A stretch of DNA of 64,000 nt from Treponema sp. (GTDB taxonomy: Bacteria; Spirochaetota; Spirochaetia; Treponematales; Breznakiellaceae). A program made the translations under genes and the position numbers. The notes under the pieces are model-generated. The model was not told the origin of the DNA. It was given only the letters and a program-made list of their open reading frames with translations, and did not search any database. The DNA lies in contig JAIRXH010000178.1 in NCBI GenBank assembly GCA_031268385.1, positions 1 to 64,000 on the forward strand, given 5' to 3'. Numbering within the stretch: position 1 is the first letter of the stretch; each line of letters opens with the position of its first letter. Positions 9,275 through 17,443 of the stretch are shown here, in pieces.

Positions 9275-10185
9275 AGGTCTCCGTTATTATTCCCACGTAC
9301 AGGCGCGAGGCGCTCCTGTGCGACACCATCCGCGACGTTCTGCGGTATCACGATCAATATCACGAATTGATTGTGGTTGACCAGACAAAAGAACATGAAA
9401 GGGAAACAAAACTGTTTCTTGAAAGGCTTGCCTCAAGAGGGGATATTGTGTATGTCGTCCAGGCTGTTCCCAACCTCCCCGAGGCGCGGAACACCGGCAT
9501 GAAGGCGGCGTCGGGAAACATCTTTCTTTTTCTTGATGATGACGTAAGCATAGGGGACGGTTTTATCGGCGCGCACACAGCCCGGCACCGGGAGCCGGGG
9601 ATTGGCTGCGTGACCGGAAAAGTCGAAATACAAAACCGGGAGGCGGCCGGCAACATGGTCCTGCGGAATTCGGGACGGACAAAAAAAACAATAAAAAAGA
9701 TCCTTTTCTTTTTCCTGCGAAAAAAGGCGTCCTACGCGGGACGCTTCGGCGTTCTCGCGGATTTTACGGGCGAAAGGCCCCTTCCCGCCGGCACCGCGAT
9801 AGGATGCAACATGTCCTACAAACGGGAGGTTTTTGAAACCTGCGGCGGTTTTGACAAGAGATACGAGGGCAACGCCGTACGGGAAGACACCGACATGTGC
9901 GTCAGGATGCGGAAGAGAGGCTACAGAATTTTCTACGAACCAAAGGCGGCGCTTGTCCACTACATGGAAAATTCCGGCGGTTCGAGGGCTGCGGACAGCG
10001 AGGAATACTGGCGTATCTTTTTCAGGAACCAGTGTTTTTTTTACATGAAAAATTTCAAATCGGGAAAGCCGCTCATCATGGCGGTACTCTTTCCCGATTT
10101 GCGGCGCTGCCGGAAAAGCGGCCTCAATGAAAAAGAACTGTTCCGCCGGGCATACGGCCAGGCGCGCGGGCTTGGAGGCAAATGA
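9265..10185 (+). CDS. GT2 family glycosyltransferase
   Basis: 306 aa from GTG 9265 inside the end of the YidC-like gene. A TTG at 9271, nearer the domain start, is an alternative. The GT-A motifs are VSVIIPTYRREALL, IVVDQT, PNLPEARNTGMKAASG and the DXD-type LFLDDDVS, followed by IGCNMSYKREVF and EDTDMCVRMRKRG. The ending is basic with aromatic residues. Its product likely extends the surface glycan on the cytoplasmic side. The overlap at both ends (ATGA junction with the next gene) makes it part of a tightly coupled set with the YidC-like fusion and the TagB-like enzyme. Confidence 0.85.
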   Translation: MELKVSVIIPTYRREALLCDTIRDVLRYHDQYHELIVVDQTKEHERETKLFLERLASRGDIVYVVQAVPNLPEARNTGMKAASGNIFLFLDDDVSIGDGFIGAHTARHREPGIGCVTGKVEIQNREAAGNMVLRNSGRTKKTIKKILFFFLRKKASYAGRFGVLADFTGERPLPAGTAIGCNMSYKREVFETCGGFDKRYEGNAVREDTDMCVRMRKRGYRIFYEPKAALVHYMENSGGSRAADSEEYWRIFFRNQCFFYMKNFKSGKPLIMAVLFPDLRRCRKSGLNEKELFRRAYGQARGLGGK

Positions 10186-11411
10186 ACCTTTATCCCCTTT
10201 ACATAGACCCCGGAACGGGAAGCATGCTGTTCTCCATTCTTGTTGGAGCGGCGGCGGCGCTCTATTTTCTTGTCCGCGCCGTTTTCATAAAGGCAAAGGT
10301 GTTTTTTTCCGGGGGCGGAGCCGGCGTCATCCGGGGCGCGCATCCCTTTGTCATTTATTCCGAGGGGAAACAGTACTGGAACGTATTCAGGCCCGTCCTT
10401 GATGAATTTGAAAAACAGGGCCGGACGCTCCTTTACCTCACTTCATCCGGGGACGATCCTGTCTTTGGCGAAGAGTACCGCTTCATAAAGGCGGAATTCA
10501 TCGGAGAAGGGAACAGGGCATTCGCCAGGCTCAACCTCCTTTCGGCCGGCGTTGTCCTTATGACAACTCCCGGCCTTGACGTGTACCAGCTCAGGCGTTC
10601 AAAAATGGTAGGCCATTATTCCCACGTGCTCCACGCTCCGGGAGACGCCACTATGTACCGCATGTTCGGAATAGATTATTTCGATTCGATTCTGCTTTCA
10701 GGCGACTATCAGGCGGAGGACATCAGGGAGCTTGAAAGGCTGCGGAATCTGCCCGGAAAGCGGCTTTTCACCGCGGGCTGTACGTACCTTGATGTCTACG
10801 CGGAAAAGATGGCTCACATGCAAAAAGAAGAAGAGCATCCCTTTACGGTTCTTGTTTCCCCTTCCTGGGGCGCTTCGGGCCTTTTGAGCCGTTACGGGGA
10901 AAAGCTGCTTGATCCGCTGGTAAAGACAGGCTGGCGCGTCATTGTCCGCCCGCATCCACAGTCAAAAAAATCGGAACCTGAAATAATTGACGGCCTTGAG
11001 GCACAATACCGGGAATTCCCCTCCGTTGAATGGGATTATGAACGGGAGAATATTTATTCCATGATGAAATCGGACATTATGATATCCGATTTTTCCGGCA
11101 TTATTTTTGATTACGTGTTTCTGTGCGACAGGCCGGTCATATATGTAAAGCAGGGGTTCGATCTGCGTCCCTACGACGCCGATGATCTTGATCATGAAAT
11201 ATGGCAGTTCGCAATTCTCCGCGAGATAGGCCTTGAGCTTTCCGAAGGGGATTTCGGCGCCATCGGCGACATTGTCAAAAAAGCGGGAGACAACGAGGCG
11301 ATGAAGCTGGCCCGAAGGAAGGCGCGGGATACCGCCTGGCAGTACCGGGGCGAGGCGGGAAAACGCGTTGCCGGTTTTATGTTCGATACCGCCGGAGGCA
11401 TGACGCACTGA
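10182..11411 (+). CDS. CDP-glycerol glycerophosphotransferase family protein (TagB/TagF-like)
   Basis: 409 aa. A hydrophobic N-terminal segment (MLFSILVGAAAALYFLV) is followed by a GT-B-like domain with VSPSWGASGLLSRYG, the RPHPQSKKSEPE motif and SDFSGIIFDYVFLCDRPVIYV, which are the hallmark blocks of PF04464 proteins. In Gram-positive bacteria these enzymes transfer glycerol-phosphate or ribitol-phosphate from CDP-polyol to lipid-linked teichoic acid precursors. ATG 10182 overlaps the previous stop and has a GGAGG ribosome site. Next to the YidC/phosphatase-superfamily fusion it suggests polyol-phosphate modification of the glycan. Actual donor not provable from sequence. Confidence 0.82.
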   Translation: MNLYPLYIDPGTGSMLFSILVGAAAALYFLVRAVFIKAKVFFSGGGAGVIRGAHPFVIYSEGKQYWNVFRPVLDEFEKQGRTLLYLTSSGDDPVFGEEYRFIKAEFIGEGNRAFARLNLLSAGVVLMTTPGLDVYQLRRSKMVGHYSHVLHAPGDATMYRMFGIDYFDSILLSGDYQAEDIRELERLRNLPGKRLFTAGCTYLDVYAEKMAHMQKEEEHPFTVLVSPSWGASGLLSRYGEKLLDPLVKTGWRVIVRPHPQSKKSEPEIIDGLEAQYREFPSVEWDYERENIYSMMKSDIMISDFSGIIFDYVFLCDRPVIYVKQGFDLRPYDADDLDHEIWQFAILREIGLELSEGDFGAIGDIVKKAGDNEAMKLARRKARDTAWQYRGEAGKRVAGFMFDTAGGMTH

Positions 11412-11412
11412 T

Positions 11413-12510
11413 ATGAAAGTCGCCATTGTGCACTATTGGCTTCTCAACATGCGCGGCGGGGAGAAGGTCCTCGAGGCCCTGCTGGAACTGTTTCCTGAGG
11501 CCGATATATTTACCCACGTTTACGATCCTTCCCGGGTCTCCGCCGTCATAAACGCGCACCGGGTTTACACATCATCCATAAACAGGCTTCCCTTCGCGAA
11601 GAAGCTCTATCAGAAGTACATGCCCCTCATGCAGGACGCGCTTAAAGATTTTGATCTGCGCAATTACGATCTTGTCATATCAAGCGAATCGGGGCCGGCA
11701 AAGGGGGTGGTTCCCAATCCGGCGGCCTTCCATATCTGCTACTGCCACAGCCCCATGCGGTACCTGTGGGACATGTACCACGAGTACATGCGGGACGCCG
11801 GAACAGCCGCCCGTTTCTTCATGAAAAGCCTCGTTCCCGGTTTGAGGATCAGGGACGCCGTTTCCGCGAACCTTGTGGATCATTTCATAGCCAATTCTTC
11901 CTGGGTCGCCAAACGGATAAGGCGCTGCTACAACCGCGAAGCGGAAATCGTGTTTCCGCCTGTTTCCGTCGACGCCTATATCAACCGGGAGCGAAAGCCC
12001 GAAGACTTCTACCTTTTTTTCGGACAGTTGACCGGCTACAAGCGGGCCGATCTTGCCATGGAGGCCTGTGTCTCAAGCGGCCGCAGGCTGGTTGTCGCCG
12101 GAGCCGGGGCGAAAAAGAGCGACATAAGGAAATATGAAAAGACGGGGCTTGTGCGCTTTGAGGGAAGGGTCTCCGACGGGGAGGCGGCATCCCTTTATTC
12201 CAGGGCCAGGGCCCTGCTGTTTCCCGGCGTTGAGGATTTCGGCATTGTGCCGGTGGAGGCCGCCGCGGCGGGCTGTCCCGTCATCGCCTACAGGGGGGGC
12301 GGCGCGCTTGACACGGTAAAGGAAGACATAACGGGAATTTTTTTTGACGAACAGAGCGCCGCTTCCCTTGCGGGGGCGCTGGCGCGCTTTGAATCCGCCC
12401 AGGCGTCATTCAGGGACAGGGCGCCCTTTACCGACCAGGCGCGAAAATTTTCAAAAGAGGTTTTTTTGGGACATATCAGGCGTATAGTTGAAGAACGGGC
12501 AAGAATTTAG
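11413..12510 (+). CDS. GT4 family glycosyltransferase
   Basis: 365 aa. Begins AIVHYWLLNMRGGEKVLEAL, a signature of WbaZ-type mannosyltransferases and relatives, with CYCHSPMRYLWDMY and ANSSWVAKRIRR in the N-terminal domain. The C-terminal domain has FFGQLTGYKRADLAMEA and FGIVPVEAAAAGCPVIAYRGGGALD, giving the two glutamates of the EX7E site. A short segment with seven G (about 12294) lies in that glycine stretch. It is followed by wbaP after 13 bases and probably completes the same operon. Mannose or a related donor is a guess from the family. Confidence 0.86.
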   Translation: MKVAIVHYWLLNMRGGEKVLEALLELFPEADIFTHVYDPSRVSAVINAHRVYTSSINRLPFAKKLYQKYMPLMQDALKDFDLRNYDLVISSESGPAKGVVPNPAAFHICYCHSPMRYLWDMYHEYMRDAGTAARFFMKSLVPGLRIRDAVSANLVDHFIANSSWVAKRIRRCYNREAEIVFPPVSVDAYINRERKPEDFYLFFGQLTGYKRADLAMEACVSSGRRLVVAGAGAKKSDIRKYEKTGLVRFEGRVSDGEAASLYSRARALLFPGVEDFGIVPVEAAAAGCPVIAYRGGGALDTVKEDITGIFFDEQSAASLAGALARFESAQASFRDRAPFTDQARKFSKEVFLGHIRRIVEERARI

Positions 12511-12523
12511 GTAGTATAGTATA

Positions 12524-13966
12524 ATGACCATTTCCGATTTTGATGTCTGGTACCGCACCAGATACAACCGTACAAGTTCCGCCCTCACGACAACGGCTTT
12601 TGTTATATCGGATCTTTTTGGGGCCATGTTTTCGTTTGGAAGCGGCTTCTTTTTCGTCAATCTTTACGATATTACCGCCATCAATTTCAAATCCTTCGTT
12701 ACCTACTGGCCCTACCTTCCCGCCTTTGTCATCGTTTTTCAGCTTCTTAACCTCTATCCCGGCGTTTCGCTGGCCCCCTCCGAGGAACTGCGCCGTTTCT
12801 GCGTCGGATCGCTTATCGCCCACGGTTTTATCATTTTTTCGCGCTACATCGAAGATCAGGAATTCGACGCTATTTCCATCGCCTTCATCATCAGTTTCAG
12901 TATATCTTCCATCCTGTTCATCCTCTGCCGTAATTTCATGAATTATATTCTGGAAAAGACCCGCCTGGGCGGCATTCCGGCCGTTATTTTTGGCTGCGGC
13001 GAAACCGGCAGGCAGATAGTGGACCGGCTCCTTCTGAACAAAAACATAGGCTATATTCCGGTGCTGATCCTCGACGACGATCCGGCGGCGGGGGACAGTT
13101 ACAGGGACATCCCGGTGCTCGGCGACATCATGGCGGGTCCCGAAATAGTCCGCCGTTACAACATCAAAATGGCCATTGTGGCCATGCCGCAACTTGACAA
13201 CAAGGATCTTGCCAGGCTGCTCAACAATTCCGTTTCCGCTTTCCGCTACAATGTCCTTATTCCCGGTTTTTTTTCGGTTACGAACATCTGGATGTCCATA
13301 CGGGATTTCGACGGCATTCTGGGATTTGTAACCAGCCACAAGCTCATGATGCCCTGGAATCTTGGCATCAAGCGTTTCATCGACCTTTCGGCCGTCATTG
13401 TGGGCGGTACGCTCCTTTTGCCCCTGTTCCTCCTCATCGGGCTTCTTGTAAAACTGAGTTCGCCTGGACCCGTACTCTACGGACACCGCCGTCTGGGCAT
13501 AAACGGAAAACCGTTCACCGCCTACAAATTCAGATCCATGGTCGTGGACGCGGGGACGCAGCTTGAAAAACTGCTGGAATCCGACAGCGGGATCCGGCAT
13601 GAATGGGAACGGAACCGCAAGCTGCGCAACGATCCCCGGATCACGAAGATAGGCAGATTCCTCAGGCGGACCAGCATGGATGAATTTCCCCAGATCATCA
13701 ATATCCTCAAAGGCGAAATGAGCCTTGTCGGCCCCCGTCCCATTGTCGACGACGAGGTGGCAAAATACGGTGAGGATTACAGCCGTATCTTTTCGATAAA
13801 ACCCGGCCTGACAGGACTGTGGCAGGTCTCGGGACGCTCCGACACCGACTACACGGAAAGGGTTTCCTATGACACCTACTATCTGCAGAGCTGGTCCGTC
13901 TGGCTTGATATTTGGGTGTTATTAAAGACTGTTGAAGTTGTTATAAAGGGTAAGGGAGCGTATTGA
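12524..13966 (+). CDS. wbaP: Undecaprenyl-phosphate sugar-1-phosphate transferase (WbaP/RfbP type)
   Basis: 480 aa. Five hydrophobic segments in the first 150 residues, a Rossmann-like middle domain starting at VIFGCGETGRQIV, and a C-terminal PF02397 catalytic domain with SPGPVLYGHRRLGINGK, YKFRSM, RRTSMDEFPQ, LVGPRPI and PGLTGLWQVSGR. It moves a sugar-1-phosphate (galactose or glucose in known members) from a nucleotide sugar to undecaprenyl phosphate, starting the repeat unit on the inner face of the membrane. Placed last among the glycan genes, it gives the cluster its own initiating enzyme. Gene symbol is by family; the sugar is not known. Confidence 0.88.
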   Translation: MTISDFDVWYRTRYNRTSSALTTTAFVISDLFGAMFSFGSGFFFVNLYDITAINFKSFVTYWPYLPAFVIVFQLLNLYPGVSLAPSEELRRFCVGSLIAHGFIIFSRYIEDQEFDAISIAFIISFSISSILFILCRNFMNYILEKTRLGGIPAVIFGCGETGRQIVDRLLLNKNIGYIPVLILDDDPAAGDSYRDIPVLGDIMAGPEIVRRYNIKMAIVAMPQLDNKDLARLLNNSVSAFRYNVLIPGFFSVTNIWMSIRDFDGILGFVTSHKLMMPWNLGIKRFIDLSAVIVGGTLLLPLFLLIGLLVKLSSPGPVLYGHRRLGINGKPFTAYKFRSMVVDAGTQLEKLLESDSGIRHEWERNRKLRNDPRITKIGRFLRRTSMDEFPQIINILKGEMSLVGPRPIVDDEVAKYGEDYSRIFSIKPGLTGLWQVSGRSDTDYTERVSYDTYYLQSWSVWLDIWVLLKTVEVVIKGKGAY

Positions 13967-14743
13967 ATGAAAACATACTTCGCCGCGTTTTTGATCTTCC
14001 TTTGTCCTTTTCTTGAGGCGCAAAAACGGTCTTTTGACGAAATTTTCCCCGCCGCCTCCGGGGATCAGCGGAACCTGGTCTATTCGGACACCGGGCTCCT
14101 GACCGCTTCGGAACGGGCCGGGGGCTTCAGCCTGCTGCCCCTTTCGGGTATAGACGGAAACATTACAAGCGCCGTTACAAACCGGAACCCTTTGATAATC
14201 GTGGAAACCCTGATGGTTATTCCCGATCCGCGCAGTACATCGGGGCTCATCGACGTTTATAACGCCCTCGGGAAGATACGGAACCTGAAGGGAAGGCTGT
14301 ATCATTCGGAAACGCGCAGGGCCGACATTCCCCTTTTTGAGGACGCCAGCCGCGTCGACTTCCGGAAAAACACCGCCCTTCCCGATCCTCCGCCCGCGTC
14401 CGTAATTCCCCGGTCCGAGACGGTGTACATCCGTCTAAAAGACGCCAACTTCGGCAACTGCTACTACCGCGGAGAAATTTCCCTGTCAGGGACCGGTCTT
14501 GTATATCAGCTTGCCAATTACAGGAACATCAACTATATTCTGTTTCCCATAATCAAGGAAGAAAAATTCACCGCCCAGCTCTACCTTGAACCCATTGACG
14601 AAGGCGTCCTCATATACGGAATTTCGGGAGTTGATGTTTCCGGCTTTATCGCCTCAAAGGTGGACGTATCTTCGACCATAGGAAAACGGCTGGCCGTAAT
14701 CATCTCGTGGGTACGGGACGGCCTTTCCCGGATCATTCAATAG
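13967..14743 (+). CDS. Exported hypothetical protein
   Basis: 258 aa with a short signal peptide (lysine followed by FAAFLIFLCPFLEA, probable cleavage after EA). Starts directly after the wbaP stop, so it is cotranscribed with the glycan cluster. The mature part is beta-rich with segments such as YIRLKDANFGNCYYRG and a C-terminal GISGVDVSGFIASKVDVSSTIGKRL that looks amphipathic. It resembles uncharacterised periplasmic proteins of treponemes but I know no function. Given its position it may act in glycan display or be an unrelated passenger. Confidence 0.7.
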   Translation: MKTYFAAFLIFLCPFLEAQKRSFDEIFPAASGDQRNLVYSDTGLLTASERAGGFSLLPLSGIDGNITSAVTNRNPLIIVETLMVIPDPRSTSGLIDVYNALGKIRNLKGRLYHSETRRADIPLFEDASRVDFRKNTALPDPPPASVIPRSETVYIRLKDANFGNCYYRGEISLSGTGLVYQLANYRNINYILFPIIKEEKFTAQLYLEPIDEGVLIYGISGVDVSGFIASKVDVSSTIGKRLAVIISWVRDGLSRIIQ

Positions 14744-14762
14744 CGCCGCGTCATCGCGCAGA

Positions 14763-14792
14763 TTGACAAAAAGGGACGGGATCCGCTAGCAT
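14763..14792 (+). promoter_or_regulatory. Sigma-70-like promoter for tRNA-Gly
   Basis: TTGACA at 14763-14768, an 18-base spacer and TAGCAT at 14787-14792. Transcription would start about 5 bases before the tRNA 5' end at 14804. Confidence 0.6.
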
Positions 14793-14803
14793 GTAATCCA
14801 CAC

Positions 14804-14875
14804 GCGGCTGTCGTATAACGGCTATTACCCCAGCCTTCCAAGCTGGAGACGAGGGTTCGACTCCCTTCAGCCGCT
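14804..14875 (+). tRNA. tRNA-Gly (anticodon TCC)
   Basis: A 72-nt cloverleaf. Acceptor stem GCGGCTG pairs with CAGCCGC, with T as the discriminator base. The anticodon arm is CCAGC-CTTCCAA-GCTGG, giving anticodon TCC for glycine GGA/GGN codons. The T arm contains GGTTCGACTCC. CCA is not encoded. Confidence 0.95.
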
Positions 14876-14931
14876 TTGTTATCCCCGATTTTTTGACAGT
14901 CCTGTTTGAAGCCGCGGAATTCCGCGAAGGC

Positions 14932-14981
14932 GCGTTTTGAAGCGGAATTTGTTCAATAACTGAAGTTATTGAACAACTCTA
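14932..14981. repeat. Interspersed hairpin repeat, short copy 1
   Basis: 50 bp that recur with at most one mismatch at 16465-16514 and 30861-30910. It contains a perfect hairpin (GTTCAATAACT-GA-AGTTATTGAAC, 14951-14974) and ends in AACTCTA. The final CTA is, on the minus strand, the TAG stop codon of the mutY-like gene. On the plus strand the hairpin is followed by a short T-rich stretch and could end the tRNA transcript. Confidence 0.9.
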
Positions 14982-15791
14982 TTTTTCTTCCCGTATCCGG
15001 TATATTCCTCCTTCCTCCCCCACCATCTGTTCTTTTTTCAGAATTTCAAGCACATCGTACAAATCCTCCGCCGCTATTCCCGTCCGCCCGCCCAGGTCTT
15101 TCCGGTCCGCGGGTCCCGAGGAAACAAGAGAACGGATAACCGCGCCGCGAAGCTGGCGGAAGGACCCCTCGAATCTTGTCTGCCTGCCGTAGTGGGCGCT
15201 CCGCCTTCCCGGGTTCACGGTTATCCGTTTGAGCGCGGCGCCGTAATCCATGAGGGCCCAATACCATTCACGGGGATTTCTCCTGTCCAGAGTCCCGGCA
15301 AGGAGGGGAAAAATTTCGCCGTCCCGCACGCCGGTTCTGTTTTCGAAGAAGAAGTGAAGAAAGACTGAACGTATGTTTGTCTCAATGAACACCGCCGGAT
15401 AATTGTAGGCGAAGCAGGCGACGGCCCCGGCGGTATAGGGACCTATCCCTGGAAACGAAAGCAGTTTTTCCGGGGTACCGGGAATTACGCCCCGGTGTTT
15501 TTCCGTGATATACCGGGCACATTCCTTGAGGCTGCGGCAGCGCCTGTTGTAGCCAAGACCGCTCCATTCCCTGAGGGCGTCTTCCAGTGATGCCCGGTTA
15601 AGGGCTTTCGGGCTGGGCCATTTTTCCATCCAGCGTTTCCAGTAGGGGATTACCCGCTCGGTCTGGGTCTGCTGCAGCATGAATTCTGAAACCATCACAC
15701 CCCAGGGGGCGGTATTGTCCCTCCAGGGAAATTTTCTTCCCGCTTCCCGGTAATTGGCGTATATGATGTTTCTGAATTCCGTGGTTTTCAA
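14979..15791 (-). CDS. mutY: MutY-like adenine DNA glycosylase lacking the Fe-S cluster
   Basis: 270 aa, shorter than the roughly 350 aa of Escherichia coli MutY. The helix-hairpin-helix glycosylase domain is clear: FPWRDNTAPW, VSEFMLQQTQT (catalytic Glu at position 36), WSGLGYNRR, FPGIGPYTAGA and ALMDYGA. Two deviations stand out. The four cysteines of the C-X6-C-X2-C-X5-C cluster after DYGA are absent, the only cysteines being C85, C91 and C126. The usual catalytic Asp in the L-D-G-N-V block is Glu in FIETNIRS (E137). The long C-terminal NUDIX-like domain that recognises 8-oxoG is also missing, replaced by a short winged-helix-like tail. Overlaps the upstream gene by four bases. Confidence 0.8.
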   Translation of the reverse strand: MKTTEFRNIIYANYREAGRKFPWRDNTAPWGVMVSEFMLQQTQTERVIPYWKRWMEKWPSPKALNRASLEDALREWSGLGYNRRCRSLKECARYITEKHRGVIPGTPEKLLSFPGIGPYTAGAVACFAYNYPAVFIETNIRSVFLHFFFENRTGVRDGEIFPLLAGTLDRRNPREWYWALMDYGAALKRITVNPGRRSAHYGRQTRFEGSFRQLRGAVIRSLVSSGPADRKDLGGRTGIAAEDLYDVLEILKKEQMVGEEGGIYRIREEK

Positions 15792-16321
15792 CGGATTTTC
15801 TGAAGAATCATGGCGACAATTTCATCCGGGCCCGCCTTGTCGGTATCAATGACAAGATCGGCAAAGCCGTAATCGTCGTTGTTTATACCGTATATTCTGA
15901 GGTAGCGTTCATGATCCTGGCGATCCCGCTCCAGGGTAAAGGCCGCGACTTCTTCCTCTTCCCCCCCTTCCCTCTTCATGATGCGCCGCACCCTGGTTTT
16001 GTCCGCGGCCTTGAGGTACACCTTGAGGCCGGCTTCGGGAAGCATCCAGATTGCGAGCCGGGAGCCGAGTACGCAGCCCGAGGCCCCCCGCGCCAGGGCG
16101 ATCTGGCGGCTGTCGACTTCCTTGTCCCAGGAATCATCGGCGGCCGCCCGTTCAAGCACATCCTTGAGGCCAAGGCCGCGTTCTTCGGCAAGGGAACGGA
16201 ATGTGAAGTTGATGAAGGCAAGATCCAGCCTTTCCGCCGTCATTCTGCTTATGGTGGTATTGCCGCATCCGCTTTTCCCCGAGACGGCTATCTTTATTTT
16301 TTGCACCGGCGCATTTTTCAT
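15788..16321 (-). CDS. Cytidylate kinase-like P-loop kinase
   Basis: 177 aa. The N-terminal loop is AVSGKSGCGNTTIS, in which the usual P-loop lysine is asparagine, a form I recall from cytidylate-kinase-like family proteins. FTFRSLAEERG and GSRLAIWMLPEAGLKVYL follow, then a mobile lid RVRRIMKREGG and ERDRQDHERYLRIYGINNDDY, which matches the CMP-binding end of archaeal-type Cmk. Probably phosphorylates CMP/dCMP or a related nucleotide. Coupled to the mutY-like gene by an ATGA-type overlap. Its 5' side carries hairpin repeat copy 2. Confidence 0.7.
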   Translation of the reverse strand: MKNAPVQKIKIAVSGKSGCGNTTISRMTAERLDLAFINFTFRSLAEERGLGLKDVLERAAADDSWDKEVDSRQIALARGASGCVLGSRLAIWMLPEAGLKVYLKAADKTRVRRIMKREGGEEEEVAAFTLERDRQDHERYLRIYGINNDDYGFADLVIDTDKAGPDEIVAMILQKIR

Positions 16322-16385
16322 TCGGCCCCTGTTTTATGGACGTTCTGTAACCCGGCAGAGTTTCCTGAACGGTCTGTTTATTTGA

Positions 16386-16514
16386 CTTGTTTAGTAACCC
16401 GGTTGGTTATCAAACAAGTCTTGCGATTTTTCAGGCCAAAGCCTGGCTTTAGCCTTACAAAATCGCATTTTGAAGCGGAATTTGTTCAATAACTGAAGTT
16501 ATTGAACAACTCTA
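16386..16514. repeat. Interspersed hairpin repeat, copy 2
   Basis: About 129 bp. It has CTTGTTT..AAACAAG around a TAACC/GGTTA stem with CGGTT loop, then GCGATTTT..AAAATCGC interrupted by a nested hairpin (AGGCCAAAGCC..GGCTTTAGCCT), then the 50-bp module with the CTGAAG-loop hairpin. It lies between cmk-like and yicC genes. Compared with copy 3 it carries a different nested hairpin. Confidence 0.85.
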
Positions 16515-16576
16515 TTATAGCAACAAGGGCTTCTTCCGCCTATAACCGGGACGCCGCAAAGCGGGCGCCGTTACCC

Positions 16577-17443
16577 TTACTCCACATTTCTCAGCTGTTC
16601 CCGTATGTTTTCAAGGGCGTTCTTCATCCGTACCACGGCCCGGCTTACCTCAAGCTGGGGGGTCTTTGAGCCTATGGTGTTGATTTCCCTGTTGATCTCC
16701 TGGCAGAGAAAATCGAGTTTTTTTCCGGGACGCCTGTTCCGCGCCGTTTCGGCCCTGAATTCCCCAAAATGGGCGGAAAGCCGGGAGATTTCCTCGGAGA
16801 TGGTGTACTTGACAAGAAGCACCGCGGTTTCGGCAAGAACGCGGTTTTCATCGGCCGCGCCGCCGAGCAGTTCGGCAAAACGGCTCCGCAGGTTTTCCCT
16901 GATAGACTCTTCAAGGGAAGGGGCAATGGAAGAGACGGAAAGAAGATCCTGTTCCATTTCGGAAAGATAACCCAGAATATCCCCTTCGGTATGCTTCCCT
17001 TCCCTTTCGCGTTCCGATTCAAAATCGGCTATCGCCTCCCGCAGCGCCGGTTCAATGAGTTTTCTGTACCGTTCATCGTCCCTTTTCCTGTCGCTTTCAA
17101 GAACCCCTTCCATTCCGAGAATAAGGGAAAGGCCGGCCTTTTCACCGGAGCCGATGGCGGCGGCAAGGCTGTCTACGGCCTCCTGATACGCCCTGGCGGC
17201 TTCGGCGTTTACCAGGACACGCACCTTCCCGCCGTATTCCCTGAACCGGACGGAGACTTCCACTTTTCCCCTGCCTATGCAATCCGAAAGGCGGCCGCGC
17301 ACCCAGGATTCAATGCCGTAAAGAAAAGGGGGAAGCCCGACATAAATTTCAAGAAAACGGCTGTTGTAGCCCCTGATTTCAACCGAAAGGGAATGCTCCG
17401 GGGTCTGAATTTCCCGGAAGGCATAGCCGGTCATGCTTTTCAC
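16577..17443 (-). CDS. yicC: YicC family endoribonuclease-like protein
   Basis: 288 aa, the usual length. Begins MKSMTGYAFRE and has IRGYNSRFLEIYVGLP, RGKVEVSVRF and the C-terminal RNRRPGKKLDFLCQEINREINTIGSKT block, all characteristic of YicC/YloC proteins (PF03755 and DUF1732). Escherichia coli YicC is reported to be an RNase affecting small RNA turnover. The start codon overlaps the murC end by four bases, so the two are cotranscribed. Ordinary composition. Confidence 0.92.
   Translation of the reverse strand: MKSMTGYAFREIQTPEHSLSVEIRGYNSRFLEIYVGLPPFLYGIESWVRGRLSDCIGRGKVEVSVRFREYGGKVRVLVNAEAARAYQEAVDSLAAAIGSGEKAGLSLILGMEGVLESDRKRDDERYRKLIEPALREAIADFESEREREGKHTEGDILGYLSEMEQDLLSVSSIAPSLEESIRENLRSRFAELLGGAADENRVLAETAVLLVKYTISEEISRLSAHFGEFRAETARNRRPGKKLDFLCQEINREINTIGSKTPQLEVSRAVVRMKNALENIREQLRNVE

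Noticed and set aside
15911-16492. Long plus-strand ORF (193 aa) opposite cmk-like and into the repeat
   Set aside because: Antisense shadow of a clear kinase gene, with low-complexity composition and no family likeness.
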